64,000 bases of DNA from Atherix ibis. Lineage: Eukaryota > Arthropoda > Insecta > Diptera > Athericidae. Positions 38,841 to 50,787 of this stretch are shown one piece after another. Within the stretch, counting starts at the first letter, position 1, and every line of letters begins with the position of its first letter. Under the pieces are notes generated by a model. It saw nothing but the letters and a program-made list of their open reading frames with translations. It made no database searches and was not told the DNA's origin. Made by a program: the position numbers and the translations under genes. The stretch covers positions 66,746,220 to 66,810,219 of the forward strand of contig OY282609.1 of assembly GCA_958298945.1 (NCBI GenBank), given 5' to 3'.

Positions 38841-39360
38841 CAGTAAAAATTTTGTTCAAAAGTTTCAGTCGAAATTTTTAGTAGAAATTTTGATTAGAAA
38901 TTTTCAGTAGAAATTTTTAGTAGAAATTTTAAGTAGAAATTTTAAGTAGAAATTTTAAGTAGAAATTTTAAGTAGAAATTTTTAGTAGAAATTTTCGGTA
39001 GAAATTTAAGTCGAAATTTTCAATCGGAATTTTCAGTAGAAATATTCAGTGGAAATGTTCGATAGGAATTTTCAGTAGAAAATTGAAGTAGAAATTTTCA
39101 GTAGAAATTTTCAGTAGACATGTTCAGTAGAAATTTTCCGTAGGAATGTTCAGTCGAATTTTTCGGTAGAAATTTAAGTAGAAATTTTCAATCAGAATTT
39201 TCAGTAGAAATTTTCAGTAGAAATTTTCAGTAGTTATTTTCAGTAGAAGATTTCAGTAGAAATTTTAGTGTAGAAATTTACAGTAGAAATTTTCAGAAGA
39301 CATGTTCACTAGAAATTTTTCATAAAATGTTGCAGTAAAAAGTTTCAGTAAAATATTTTA
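38841..39360 (-). repeat. minisatellite array 4, inverted orientation
   Basis: About 40 diverged units of CAGTAGAAATTTT, with common variants AAGTAGAAATTTT, CAGTCGAAATTTT and CAGTAGACATGTT. It has the same orientation as array 3 and is opposite to arrays 1, 2 and 5. Confidence 0.92.
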
Positions 39361-40844
39361 TCGAAGAATGTAAGGAAAATATAATTAGGCAAATATTTTG
39401 TTGAAATCTTTGTATTGGAATCTTGTTCGGATACTTCTTAAAAATTGCAATTTTTCGAACACAATCAGACAATCTTTTTAAAGTTTAATAGAAATAATTT
39501 TAATAAAACTTTAAACAAAATATTATAATTGCTGTAATTATAATAAGAGCCCTGAAAATTAAGTTCGATTAATTTTTGTTACATTTCATTTTGAAGTATT
39601 TTTCATTTTAGTATTGAAATTTTTTATTTTAACAAAATTCTTCTTAATGAATTTAAAATACGTTAGAATTTCCTGAAAATAAGTATCGACCTTTCTTTTT
39701 CGTATTTAAATTATCAATTTCCCTTTAATAACAAACGTTTCACTCTTATACTTCTTTAAAAGTCAATTGCTTGCTATCTTGAAAAACAAAATGTTTATGC
39801 AAAGTCCTTTAACCGTTTATATTGAACTGTATTTTATTTTGTATTTTTATAAAGGAAAATACCCTTAAAATTCTTTTCAATATCGTCTTCAGCAATCATC
39901 CTGGAAAACTTCAATTCAATGTTTTATTTTCAGTCATTTTCCTATATTTGCTTTTTCTCTTTGTGGGGTAGTCCAGCTCTACAAATATCGTATTTAACTT
40001 TAGACGTAATAGTAAAAAGTATAAAGAAAGACAGCAAAAAAAACTCTTTTTACGAATTTATAGTGTATATAAGAAATCATAAAAAAGATATGAGAAGATG
40101 GACAGATAAATCCTCTACAAGAAAAGTCCCACCCATTCCTAGAAAAGTATGAAAATAGTGAATAGTGAACAATGGGCGACTTTTATTCAGCGCTTAAAAT
40201 TCCAACTGAATTGTATTAATTTCCCTGTGGCACAATCCCATTGTCCTGTTTTCAATTGTATAAAAATACCAACCTGTGAAATCAAACTTTTACTCAACAG
40301 CCGCATCTCGGAATAGTTAGTGAACAGAAAAAAGGACGACATCTGAACAGGATATTGTTGTAATGTTTTTCATTCAATAGACTAGACTTTTTTTACTCCT
40401 TATAAATCTTCTAATATTGCGATCGACCCTTTTGTACAATGGCTCTGAAAACATAATATTTTTGTTGTCTGTCTTTTCCTATACTCATACTCTCAGCAGT
40501 TGAACCATACCAGTTACTGCGAAAATTCTATTCGAAATCTTTTGAAATAGAAAATCCCAAATGGACTTCATCCCAGCCACGTAAAAGTGCAATTATGTCC
40601 AGCCACTATGACATTATTTAATGCCAATGTCATTTGAGAAAATACCGAAATGAGTTAATTTTTTAATTTTATTAACTCAACAAGAACGTTTCAATTTTTC
40701 GCGCAAAGCAATTTTCCTTCTTTTCAATATTAAAATGAAAATCTACTGATTGGATAGAAACACTAGTAGATAACATGATAATTATCTGAATGATGCCAAT
40801 TAATTTCATTTTATTATTAAGAAACTTTATATTTTACCAAAAAT
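39361..40844. other. AT-rich non-coding DNA
   Basis: No gene is supported. A 77-codon open frame at 39919-40152 lacks any recognisable domain. Confidence 0.45.
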
Positions 40845-42636
40845 TTTTATTGAAAATTTTTATTGAACATTTTTATTGAAAATTTTTACTGAAAATTTTT
40901 ACTGAAAATTTTTACTGAAAATTTTTACTGAAAATTTTTACTGAAAATTTTTACTGAAAATTTTTACTGAAAATTTTTACTGAAAATTTTTACTGAAAAT
41001 TTTTACTGAAAATTTTTACTGAAAATTTTTACTGAAAATTTTTACTGAAAATTTTTACTGAAAATTTTTACTGAAAATTTTTACTGAAAATTTTTACTGA
41101 AAATTTTTACTGAAAATTTTTACTGAAAATTTTTACTGAAAATTTTTACTGGAAATTTTTACTGGAAATTTTTACTGAAAATTTTTACTGAAAATTTTTA
41201 CTGAAAATTTTTACTGAAAATTTTTACTGAAAATTTTTACTGAAAATTTTTACTGAAAATTTTTACTGAAAATTTTTACTGAAAATTTTTACTGAAAATT
41301 TTTACTGAAAATTTTTACTGAAAATTTTTACTGAAAATTTTTACTGAAAATTTTTACTGAAAATTTTTACTGAAAATTTTTACTGAAAATTTTTACTGAA
41401 AATTTTTACTGAAAATTTTTACTGAAAATTTTTACTGAAAATTTTTACTGAAAATTTTTACTGAAAATTTTTACTGAAAATTTTTACTGAAAATTTTTAC
41501 TGAAAATTTTTACTGAACATTTTTACTGAACATTTTTACTGAAAATTTTTACTGAAAATTTTTACTGAAAATTTTTACTGAAAATTTTTACTGAAAATTT
41601 TTACTGAAAATTTTTACTGAAAATTTTTACTGAAAATTTTTACTGAAAATTTTTACTGAAAATTTTTACTGAAAATTTTTACTGAAAATTTTTACTGAAA
41701 ATTTTTACTGAAAATTTTTACTGAAAATTTTTACTGAAAATTTTTACTGAAAATTTTTACTGAAAATTTTTACTGAAAATTTTTACTGAAAATTTTTACT
41801 GAAAATTTTTACTGAAAATTTTTACTGAAAATTTTTACTGAAAATTTTTACTGAAAATTTTTACTGAAAATTTTTACTGAAAATTTTTACTGAAAATTTT
41901 TACTGAAAATTTTTACTGAAAATTTTTACTGAAAATTTTTACTGAAAATTTTTACTGAAAATTTTTACTGAAAATTTTTACTGAAAATTTTTACTGAAAA
42001 TTTTTACTGAAAATTTTTACTGAAAATTTTTACTGAAAATTTTTACTGAAAATTTTTACTGAAAATTTTTACTGAAAATTTTTACTGAAAATTTTTACTG
42101 AAAATTTTTACTGAAAATTTTTACTGAAAATTTTTACTGAAAATTTTTACTGAAAATTTTTACTGAAAATTTTTACTGGAAATTTTTACTGGAAATTTTT
42201 ACTGGAAATTTTTACTGGAAATTTTTACTGGAAATTTTTACTGGAAATTTTTACTGGAAATTTTTACTGGAAATTTTTACTGGAAATTTTTACTGGAAAT
42301 TTTTACTGGAAATTTTTACTGGAAATTTTTACTGGAAATTTTTACTGAAAATTTTTACTGAAAATTTTTACTGAAAATTTTTACTGAAAATTTTTACTGA
42401 AAATTTTTACTGAAAATTTTTACTGAAAATTTTTACTGAAAATTTTTACTGAAAATTTTTACTGAAAATTTTTACTGAAAATTTTTACTGAAAATTTTTA
42501 CTGAAAATTTTTACTGAAAATTTTTACTGAAAATTTTTACTGAAAATTTTAACTGAAAATTTTTACTGAAAATTTTAACCGAAAATTTTTACCAAAAATT
42601 TTTACCGAAACATTTCTGCTGAAAATTTTTATTGTA
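40845..42636 (+). repeat. minisatellite array 5, 13-bp unit (TTTTTACTGAAAA), about 135 copies
   Basis: The longest array in the window, almost perfectly periodic. Most units are identical. Variants are clustered: two ACTGGAAA units near 41150-41175, two GAACATTTTT units near 41513-41535, and a run of about 13 consecutive ACTGGAAA units at 42175-42342. The edges are degenerate (TTATTG at the left, TTACCG and TTTCTGCTG at the right), as expected when exchange homogenises the interior. Confidence 0.97.
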
Positions 42637-45207
42637 CATTATTTTTTCTTACATATTAAAGAAAACTATTACATCTAATTTATATATTATTGAGTTTATT
42701 ATATTACATTTTCCATCAGTGTTTTTTATATTATTTGGATTAACTGACTCTATATAATATAGGGAATGTTTATTATGACATCATCTTTCTAATATGTCAT
42801 AATCATTCTGGATGTTAAAGTGAAATTTCCTCAAAGATATCAAGTATCATATCCTAGATTCTAACAAATACATTGTCATCATCCCAAAAGTCATCTTTAT
42901 TTTCCTTGCTAAAATATATGAGCAATTAGTTAAACCACCTTACTTCCTAATGCAAATGTAGTGTACAATTAATCCTCCAAAATATGAATGGAACCTTCAA
43001 AATGTGAAGGATTTCCATATTGAAAATTGATGTATAGTAGCACTTACAAACTTCATCCTTCATACTTTCCATATAAACTTAAATGCAGACAACTTTTCAT
43101 TATATCAAATTTGATATAAAATATATTTCAAAATATCAGACTCAGCCATGACAGCTCCGAGAGTGTGAAAATATTCAAAATTCTTCTTCTGTTCCAATTT
43201 AGGCATTCCTTCTAACCCGGCACCTACTTTTCACCGTAATGTTGTCATAGCTGTCATTGGCGTATTTCCCCTTTTTACAGTGCCGATTGGACGTCGGTCG
43301 GTCGTTTAGTTTTCAGTTTTCAATTTTCAATGTTCACCCAACACCACCACCATTATAGAAACACTGATGTTTTCGCCAAAACTTTCCACATTATCGCCAA
43401 CTTCCGAAAAGCTGACAAGTTAGCAAATTTCCATGTAACATTCTGTTGTATGTACTCCACCGCTACACACTCTCAACCTCGTTTCCGCTCTTGCCTTAAG
43501 AAGTTAACAAATTATATTATCTAAGATGACTTAGTTTAGCAGTTTTTTGGCAACCCTTCTAACATATGACCTTTTTCTTAGTGTCACCATGTGTTGAAAT
43601 TTTTTTTATGGAGATTTTAAAAAGTGAAAAATAACAAACTAAAGAAATATACTTAAAAATAATGAAAACTTCTTGGGGAAAATTGATAAAAATTTATATT
43701 GAAATTTTTGCATTCGGGAACAAAAGAAAATTTGATGAATTTACGTATTTTTATGGTCAGCTATTTTGGCGATTTCATCTTTTCTTAAATGCTAAAAATT
43801 TCCTATTTTCCTAGAGATTTTTTGAACAAAAAAATTTAGCTAAAATAATTGTTTTATCAACACTACAACTAGTCAATAAATCATAGATTTTAATAATGTA
43901 ATTTTCCAATTTTTATAAATTAATTTAAATTCCATTCGATAGTAAAATTATTCTACCAATTTTCACAATAAAAAATGAAATAAATTTTCTTACGAATTTT
44001 CTATATAAATATATTATTTATAGTAGATACGTGATCTGAAAAGTAGATAATCACATTATTAAAACATGAACCTTTATTTTCTTTTATATTCTTCCAAAAA
44101 ATTTCATCATTATTTTCGAATTTTCTACCAATTTTTGTATTAAAATATTCCTAAATTTAGTCTATTATATAAAAAAAAATGTATTTTGCTAGCATAAGTA
44201 ACTTTGAAAACAATCGTGGAAAATTTAAAAAAGCTTATTTCATATTTTTTATGGTATATATACACATTTTTACTAAAAGCATATTCCTTATTCTTGTCAA
44301 AAATATTAAAAAGGACTTTTTAAGAGTATATATTTATTTGAAAATATTTGTACTTTAAGTATATATCTTGCAAAAAGAAATACAATAATATATCAGGCAG
44401 GATAAAAGATAAATAATTATTTGAGGAAAATTTATGTGAAAATTGTCTAGGGAATTTTGCAGAAAAATCTAAAGTTTATAAACTTTTTTTTTCAAAATTC
44501 TGATAACATAAATAACACAAAAAAAAGACATTAAAAGACAATCTTTAATTCATATTCTTTTATTTAATGTATTGTAATATGAACACCGCCAAATTAAATT
44601 TTATTTTTGCACTAGAATCTATGTGAAATTGATAAAATAACAAGTTTTAGGTATAAAAAGAAATGATTTTTAAATACCTTCTTTACCATTAAAATTATGT
44701 GTAAAATCGTTTTTAAATGGAAAAATGATTTTATCTACTAAAACGAACTGAATTCTATTGCAATGAACTTTTTTCTAATAAATCCAGGACCAAAATGAGT
44801 ATGTTATTAAAATGTTTATCTTATCTTTAATATAAAGCAGGTATAAAATTTTATTTCGAAAAATTTTACTTCAACATCCAAGATAATAAAAGATTGATAA
44901 GAAAAAAATTAGATACTAGTAATTTACCAATGCAATAAGATAAATACAGAAAAAAAAACCACAATAAAAGGTTTCTTTTCAAATTTTCCAAAATTAAATT
45001 TCTTATCAGAAGAAAAACATCACCAAATTGGATTTGTTCTTTGGTAGTTGACTTGTTATTCTTAATATTTATTTTTTAAGTTGTAGTAATGCTACTTTAT
45101 TACCTAAAGTTCTCATTAAATTAAATATCCTTTCAGACACATTTCAAGTTTAAATATTAAGTGAAGATGGCCATACAAAATTTTTACACACCCAAAGATT
45201 ATAGGTA
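42637..45207. other. AT-rich non-coding DNA
   Basis: No gene is firmly supported. At 43190-43520 a less AT-rich patch has a pyrimidine-rich, initiator-like stretch (GGTCGGTCGTTTAGTTTTCA) before a 64-codon open frame beginning MFTQHHHHYR at 43330. It could be the first exon or leader of an unseen gene, but no splice partner was found. Confidence 0.4.
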
Positions 45208-46476
45208 CCAGGTGTATAAGCTTAAATCCGCTGTTTTTTAGTAAAAAAAACACATGTTTTTTTCATAGAAAGCAAAAGCAAATTTATTCAAAGTACTTGC
45301 CCCCGCTAGCTACACATTATTCCCATCTCTCGGGCAATTTGTGGATACCAGGCCAAAAAAAATTCCTTCTCTTTCGAGGCAAACCACTCATCAAGCCATT
45401 TTTGGACGTTTTCGTAAGAATCGAAGTGCTGCTCAGCGAGCGCGTGGTCCATCGACGAAAACAGGTACTAGTCGGAAGGGCCACGTCTGATGAATAAGCG
45501 TCTCCCAGTTGAGTGTTTCCAAGTAGTTTTGGACCATTTTTGACATGTGCGATGGTGCGTTGTCATGAAAATCAGCTTATCATGTCTTTGTTGATAATCC
45601 GTCCTTTTTTCAAGCAGAGCACGGTAAAATTTGATCAGTTGTTGGTGGTAGCGGTGGGTATTGGCAGTTTCACCAGGTTTCAACATCTCATAGTAGACGA
45701 TACCCTGCTGATCCCACCAAACGCACAGCATCATCTTCCGCCCGAAGGGATTTGGTCTTGGGGAAGATGTTGATGGTTGGCCAGGATCAACCCACGATTT
45801 CTTGCATTTAGGATTCTCGAAATTTATTCACTTTTCATCGCCTTTCACAATCCGATGCAGGAACGACTTTCTTTTTTGTCTGGCGAGCAAGATTTCGCAT
45901 GTTTTTTGGCGTCGCTCCATCTGCCTATCGTTTAATTCTTGCGGCTCCCATTTTCCGATCTTTTCAATCTTCCCCATCGCACGCAGACTCATGGAAATGG
46001 CTGGTTGCATAACACCCAATTGCTCTGTGAGCATTTGTTGCCATTGGGTATCGTCTTCGTCCAAAAGAGCCTGTAATTGATGGTCCTCAACCTTCCTAGG
46101 CCGATTTTCACGCTTCTTGTCGCACAAGTCAAAATTACCGTCTTTGAACTGACGAAACCAATCTCGGCACGTTGTAGCCGATAAAGCACTGTCACCATAG
46201 TCCTCCATAAGCATTCGATGCGATTCGGCAGCCGATTTCTTCAAATTGAACCAGAAAAGCAGAGCTTCACGCATATGCTATTTTTCTGGCACAAAACTAG
46301 ACATGCTTACCAAAGCAAAAATGTATGTTGTTGTACGAAATTACTGACAATGTGCACTGTTTAATGTTGACAGATGTCAAACTTATAAACAAAAAAGTAT
46401 GTCGTGTCCATGGTAGCTTAATAGGCTTACTCACGCCATCTATGACCAAACAGCGTATTTAAGCTTATACACCTGG
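45208..46476 (-). mobile_element. mariner DD34D element, family 2, copy d (full length)
   Basis: The fullest copy in the window at 1269 bp. The left end begins CCAGGTGTATAAGCTTAAAT at 45208 and the right end closes AAGCTTATACACCTGG at 46476, both abutting TA (45206-45207 and 46477-46478). The copy defines the complete structure against which deletions in copies a, b, c and e are read. Confidence 0.95.
45284..46304 (-). pseudogene. mariner transposase, family 2, copy d
   Basis: The start (MSSFVPEK) is at 46304, with an early stop two codons before MREALLFWFNLKK. The frame is then open from 46274 to 45828: YGDSALSATTCRDWFRQFKD (first HTH), LTEQLGVMQPAISMSLRAMG (second HTH), MERRQKTCEILLARQ and VKGDEK (first Asp), then a stop. 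The other frames continue KKSWVDPGQPST, MMLCVWWDQQGIVYYEMLK, HRYHQQLIKFYRALLEKRTD, and a shifted stretch covering the DNAPSH block. The end is HKLPER ... GKYFE and stop at 45284-45286. A small deletion near 45565 shifts the second-Asp block out of frame. The structure is complete but the gene is dead. Confidence 0.9.
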
Positions 46477-46687
46477 TAAATATACTTACTCTCTACTACA
46501 CATTAATTTATGTTGAAAGTAAATTTTTATCCAATTAAATAATTAAACAAAGCAAGTATTGAGTTATTTGATTTAATTATAATTTTTGACTTCAAATTTT
46601 ATAATATTTATAATATGTTAAGATGCATTTGCTTTTTATTATAAAAATAAATTAACTTTTGCTTCTTATTTCTTTTTTTCTATTGAT

Positions 46688-46985
46688 GAATCGTCCAATA
46701 TTTTCCTCTGAACGCACTCGACGCATACGGGTTAGTAGTTTGATGTCCAATATCATTTAATTGTTGTAAAATTTTGTCACTATGGCTTACGGGTTAGTAG
46801 TTTGATGTCCAATTTAGTTTAATTGCTGTAAAATTTTGTCACTATGGCTTGAATTACTTGCTCAGTAGGTCAATTATAACGACCATAAAATGGTCAAAGG
46901 ATGCGAAACACGTTTTTGCTAATAAAACGTTCTTTGGGTGTCAGTCTCTTGATGATAAAATAGCAATGCTAACTAAGCACCTTCG
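46688..46985 (-). mobile_element. DD41D (rosa-like) N-terminal fragment with a 62-bp tandem duplication
   Basis: Minus-strand frames give the DD41D N-terminal region: the FDHFMVVI/DRPTEQV-like stretch, then LDIKLLTRMRRVRSEENIG (compare LDIKLGTRVHRVRTEENIA at 57400-57582). A 62-bp segment is tandemly duplicated (46727-46788 and 46789-46850), each copy holding ACGGGTTAGTAGTTTGATGT. Nothing of the catalytic domain remains. Confidence 0.7.
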
Positions 46986-47397
46986 ACTTTGACACATGTC
47001 TCGTGTCACGCGTAATCTGTCAAAAAATAAAAACTTAAAACTAAACTAAAAAATTACCCGATATAAATACTTACATCCATATACAAATTGGTTGTTTTAT
47101 CTAAAGAAATCGGTGAAAACAATCTAGCGTAAAAATAAATAATTTAAAAATATCAACCAAAAAGAAAAAATTATCTTCCAACTCAAGGTTGATTTAACTA
47201 GAAAACAAAGAATTTTTGCTCTTACTAACTTAAATAATCAGAAAAGGACAAGCTAGAAAAAATATATGTCTCAGTTCTCAATACAAGGACATATTTGATG
47301 ATGAAATTGCAAGTTGATATTCATGAATAAATATTCATTATGAAAATATTATACAAAAATACGCAACCTTTTCCGCCTCTTCTCTCATAAAAAGTCT
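46986..47397. other. AT-rich non-coding DNA
   Basis: Nothing recognisable. Confidence 0.5.
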
Positions 47398-47411
47398 TAG
47401 TAGACCGTCGA

Positions 47412-47657
47412 CCCTCTAGGTAGCACAGTCAATAGCGTGCTGGGCTACCAAGCAGAGGGACGTGGGTTCGATTCCCATTTGCAGCAACATGGTCCTCTCC
47501 CGTCCTACGCTAATTACCCACCTCTTTACTTTCTATTCTTCTTTCATTTCCTTATCCCTTACCCTTCCATTTCGGACCATCAGACCGCCTGAGTAGATAG
47601 ATGCAATAGCGTCTGGCGAGGTCTGGTGTCCCGTTAACAAAACAAACAAACAAACAA
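47412..47657 (+). mobile_element. tRNA-derived SINE inserted into another SINE
   Basis: The head has an A-box-like region (GGTAGCACAGTCAATAGCG) and a canonical B box GGTTCGATTCC. A pyrimidine-rich body follows and the tail is (AAAC)n at 47635-47656. It is flanked by a 14-bp target-site duplication, TAGTAGACCGTCGA, at 47398-47411 and 47658-47671. The duplicated sequence belongs to the head of the SINE that follows, so this element inserted into that older one. Confidence 0.85.
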
Positions 47658-47885
47658 TAGTAGACCGTCGATAGCGTACTGGCCTACCATCTAAGGGGCC
47701 GTGGGTTCGAGTCACATTAAAGCATGATCCTACGCTAATTTCTAAAAAAAAAACACTTTTCCTTTCCTTTTCTACTTTAATTTCTTTATCCCGATATCCT
47801 TTGTCGCCAAATGGTTTCTAGTATCGTGGCGCTTAGAATAAACATTTCAGTACTAATGTACTAAAAATGACTAAAAAAAACTTCT
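47658..47885 (+). mobile_element. older tRNA-derived SINE, interrupted at its head
   Basis: The head reads GTCGATAGCGTACTGGCCTA and GTGGGTTCGAGTCACATT, a slightly decayed B box. The pyrimidine-rich body and A-rich tail resemble the SINE at 47412 only loosely, apart from the head. Its first bases are the target-site duplication of the inserted SINE. Confidence 0.7.
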
Positions 47886-49619
47886 TTTAATTACTAAAAA
47901 TAGAAAAAAGCCGAACATCTAAAGATAAAATTTAAAAAATCATAGAAAAAAAAGAATGCAATCAATAAAAAACAGAAATTAAAAAAAAATTAAGAAGAAA
48001 TTGAACATAAAAAATGAGCATTTATTCAAATAAAAAAAATTTCATGGAGTAGAAAGAAGGAGAAAAATATTATTAAAGAAACAACAGAAAAAAAAGAAAA
48101 TAATAAAAATTAAAAAAAAAACGAACATTTAAGGTAAAATATAAAAATCATAAGAAAACAAATAATGCAACCTCCTCCCCCTTCCCAAATTAAAAGGTTT
48201 GCTTAAAAGGCTTTCCGCCTAAGCGGTATGCAAAATCAAAGTCAAAAATTCAAAAAATACAAAATTTGTGGTAAACTGGAAATTCGATTTTTACACTAGG
48301 CGCTCAGTTTTCCAGAAAATAGGAGCCAAAAGTTTCCCACTGTATCTTAAAATTTACTTTTTCCTGTGACAAAGGCGGTTTTTTGAAAGTTTTTTTTTAT
48401 AGCGTCATTGTGCATTTTCATACCAAGTTTCTCTGATCCATTTTATCCTGATGGAAAGGAGAATATCCTTTCAGGATAAATTTTTATGAGCGTTTTTGAG
48501 AAAATTTAAAAAAATGTTTTGTTCTATTAAAAGGACATTATTTTACCAAAATTTTTACATGACGTCTTTACGCTGACTCAAGGATAATATTTTGGAATAC
48601 TTTCATTGATCCTAGCTGAAAAAAGGTATAATTTAGGATAAAAATTCAGATGTTATTAGAGAAAAAACTAAAAATAGAAAAAACAACTAAACATTTAGTT
48701 CCCACCTTCCCCTTCCCAAATAAAGAAAAAGACATTTAACGAAAACGCTCCGAGGATAGAAAAGGAACAAATTTGATCTCAAAAAATATGTGAAAACAAA
48801 ATAAATCGGCGCTTAAGCGGTATGCAAAATCAAAAACAAAAATCCGAAGAATACAAAATTTGTTCTAAACTACATTTTACTATGACGAAGGCGGTTTTTT
48901 GAAAAAAAATTTTATAATATGAAAAACTATTTGAATCCTTAGTAACAATCGTAACATTGTATGCTACATCGGATTCGGAAAGTATTACAATTTATGAGAT
49001 GCTTCAATGTGAATAGCGTTTATATATAAAAATCTCTAAAAAAAATATAAGAAGTTGGCAAGTATTTCTATTGAAAAATCCTTTAATTTAATTGAGTTTT
49101 TATTTGAGCAGAATTTAAATGCATTTTTATTATGGTAATATTATTCTTAAATATAAGTTGTTTGGTTATTTGGTAATAATAAAAGTAGCTTAGTTTCGCG
49201 TGGCGCTATAAAATAGTCTTTAACATTTGTCTAAGGGACAAACAAACAAAAAATAAGCAAAAATGGCTCAAGCTATTTCACTTGAGTAAAAATAAAATTT
49301 GATTTCAAATCAAAAACCATTGCACCCAAAATATTTCAAAAAAAAAATTTTATATAGAAAAATATACAAATTGTTAACTGATTTAAAATTATACAAAAAC
49401 GATTACTGCGTTTTCAAAATAAATATTGCGCAGATTTTCAAAATGTATTCGCAGATTTTCAAAATAAATATTATTATATGAATGAAGAAAATGCTATAAA
49501 AATGGATTTAAAAATACGGACAAAACGGTTTTTTATAAATGAATTTTCAATATGAAATTCTCTAATATTTTTGAAGAAAAAAAGCATAAAAGAAAATATT
49601 AATATACATTATAATAATA
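47886..49619. repeat. A-rich region with a dispersed direct repeat
   Basis: Two related segments of about 200 bp, at roughly 48170-48390 and 48690-48905, share CCTTCCCAAAT, AAGCGGTATGCAAAATCAAA, ATACAAAATTTGT and AAGGCGGTTTTTTGAAA in the same order. A weaker related stretch (AAAATAGAAAAAAGCCGAACA) precedes at about 47890. No open frame of note occurs. These may be copies of a non-coding repeat that I cannot name. Confidence 0.6.
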
Positions 49620-50690
49620 AATTTAATCAAACTCTTTCCCAGAAACAAAAGATCCTTGCTATAATCTGATCACCTCCAATATATTCCAACAACTTCCTGA
49701 AAGAGCAATAAATTCCATCTTTAGAAAAACACATTTCCCAATCCTTTGGAAATTTGACATCATAAAAATGATTCCTAAACCCCATAAACCGATAAACCGC
49801 CCAACCTTTCAAACCTCTCGAAAATCTTTAAAAAAATATTCCTCCGCCGTTTAAATCCTCTACTCGAATCTTCAAATTTAATTCAGAACCATCAAATGGT
49901 TTCCGCTCCGAACACTCCACTACCCAGCATTGTCGTCATTACATCTTCCTTAGGGAAAAAAAGATTACTGTTCCGGTGTGTTTCTTGATATAAGTCAAAC
50001 TTTCGATAGAGTTTGGCATTCAGGGTTACTCCGGAAACTCAAGAGTATCCTTCCGTGTACCTGTTTTCTAGTCCTAAGATCATTCCTTTCCAACCGACAA
50101 TTCTAAGTGAACGAATCCAACGAACTCTCTAATATCTCGCCGATATTAGCTGCTGTTGCACAGGGAAGTTTAGTTGGGCCCATCCTCTACAACATTTATA
50201 CATCCGATATCCGGAATCTGTCCCAATACCTTATTTGATACATACGCTGATGATACGGCCTTCATTGCATCTAGCAAAAATCCCCAACATGCTTGCAACG
50301 AAATTCTCCAAACCCAAATCCAAAACCTCCAGAACAGGTTTACCAGGCGGAGAGTAAATGTAATGTACGTAAATCTACTCACGTGACTTTTACTCTCTGG
50401 CGTGAACCATGTCGTAATGGTAACGAAATTCCATAACACTAAAAAGACGATACGTAAAACAACTCCGACTTCTAGGCAAACGTTCTGAACTTACTGTAGA
50501 CAGCAAAGTACTTTTATACAATGCCCTACCGAAACCAACATGGAACTCTGATTTCTTACTAAGCCTTCCGATTCCCCTAGAAACCAAGCGCTTCAATCAA
50601 AAATACTCCCTACAATTATCGACACTCCCTTTTATGTACGCAATTATGTTATTTACCGTGATCTTGAAGTCCCTTTTTTTTTGATGTGGC
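49620..50690 (+). mobile_element. jockey-like LINE reverse transcriptase fragment
   Basis: Degenerate non-LTR retrotransposon reverse transcriptase on the plus strand. Blocks in order, over several frames: IFKKIFLRRLNPLLESSNL and GFRSEHST-like text, LDISQTFDRVWHSGLLRKLK (the block with the first catalytic Asp) and FLVLRSFLSNRQF. These are followed by SNISPILAAVAQGSLVGPIL, YNIYTSDI and DTYADDTAFIASSKNPQHA (YADD active-site motif). Thumb-region text follows (LGKRSELTVDSKVLLYNALP, YVRNYVIYRDLEVP). Stops, shifts and an internal deletion after NLQNRFTRRR make it inactive. It ends in a large palindrome. Confidence 0.85.
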
Positions 50691-50787
50691 TGAGTCTTAA
50701 GCGACATTGGTCGCTTAAGACTCAGCCACATCAAAAACAAATGGGACTTCAAGATCACGGTAAATAACACTTAAGCGACATTGGTCG
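50648..50787. repeat. large palindrome at the LINE 3' end
   Basis: The arm 50648-50704 and the inverted arm 50711-50768 match almost perfectly. Differences are confined to the T-rich stretch, and the loop is 6 nt (CATTGG). Immediately downstream, ACTTAAGCGACATTGGTCG (50769-50787) repeats the hairpin tip in direct orientation. The left arm continues the LINE coding text, so the right arm is an inverted duplicate of the LINE end. Confidence 0.93.

Noticed and set aside
24979..42636. CRISPR-like array
   Set aside because: Units are contiguous tandem minisatellites without unique spacers, and the DNA is eukaryotic.
43330..43524. 64-codon open frame after an initiator-like stretch
   Set aside because: It could be a first exon but no downstream exon or homologue was found, so it is mentioned only in the region entry.
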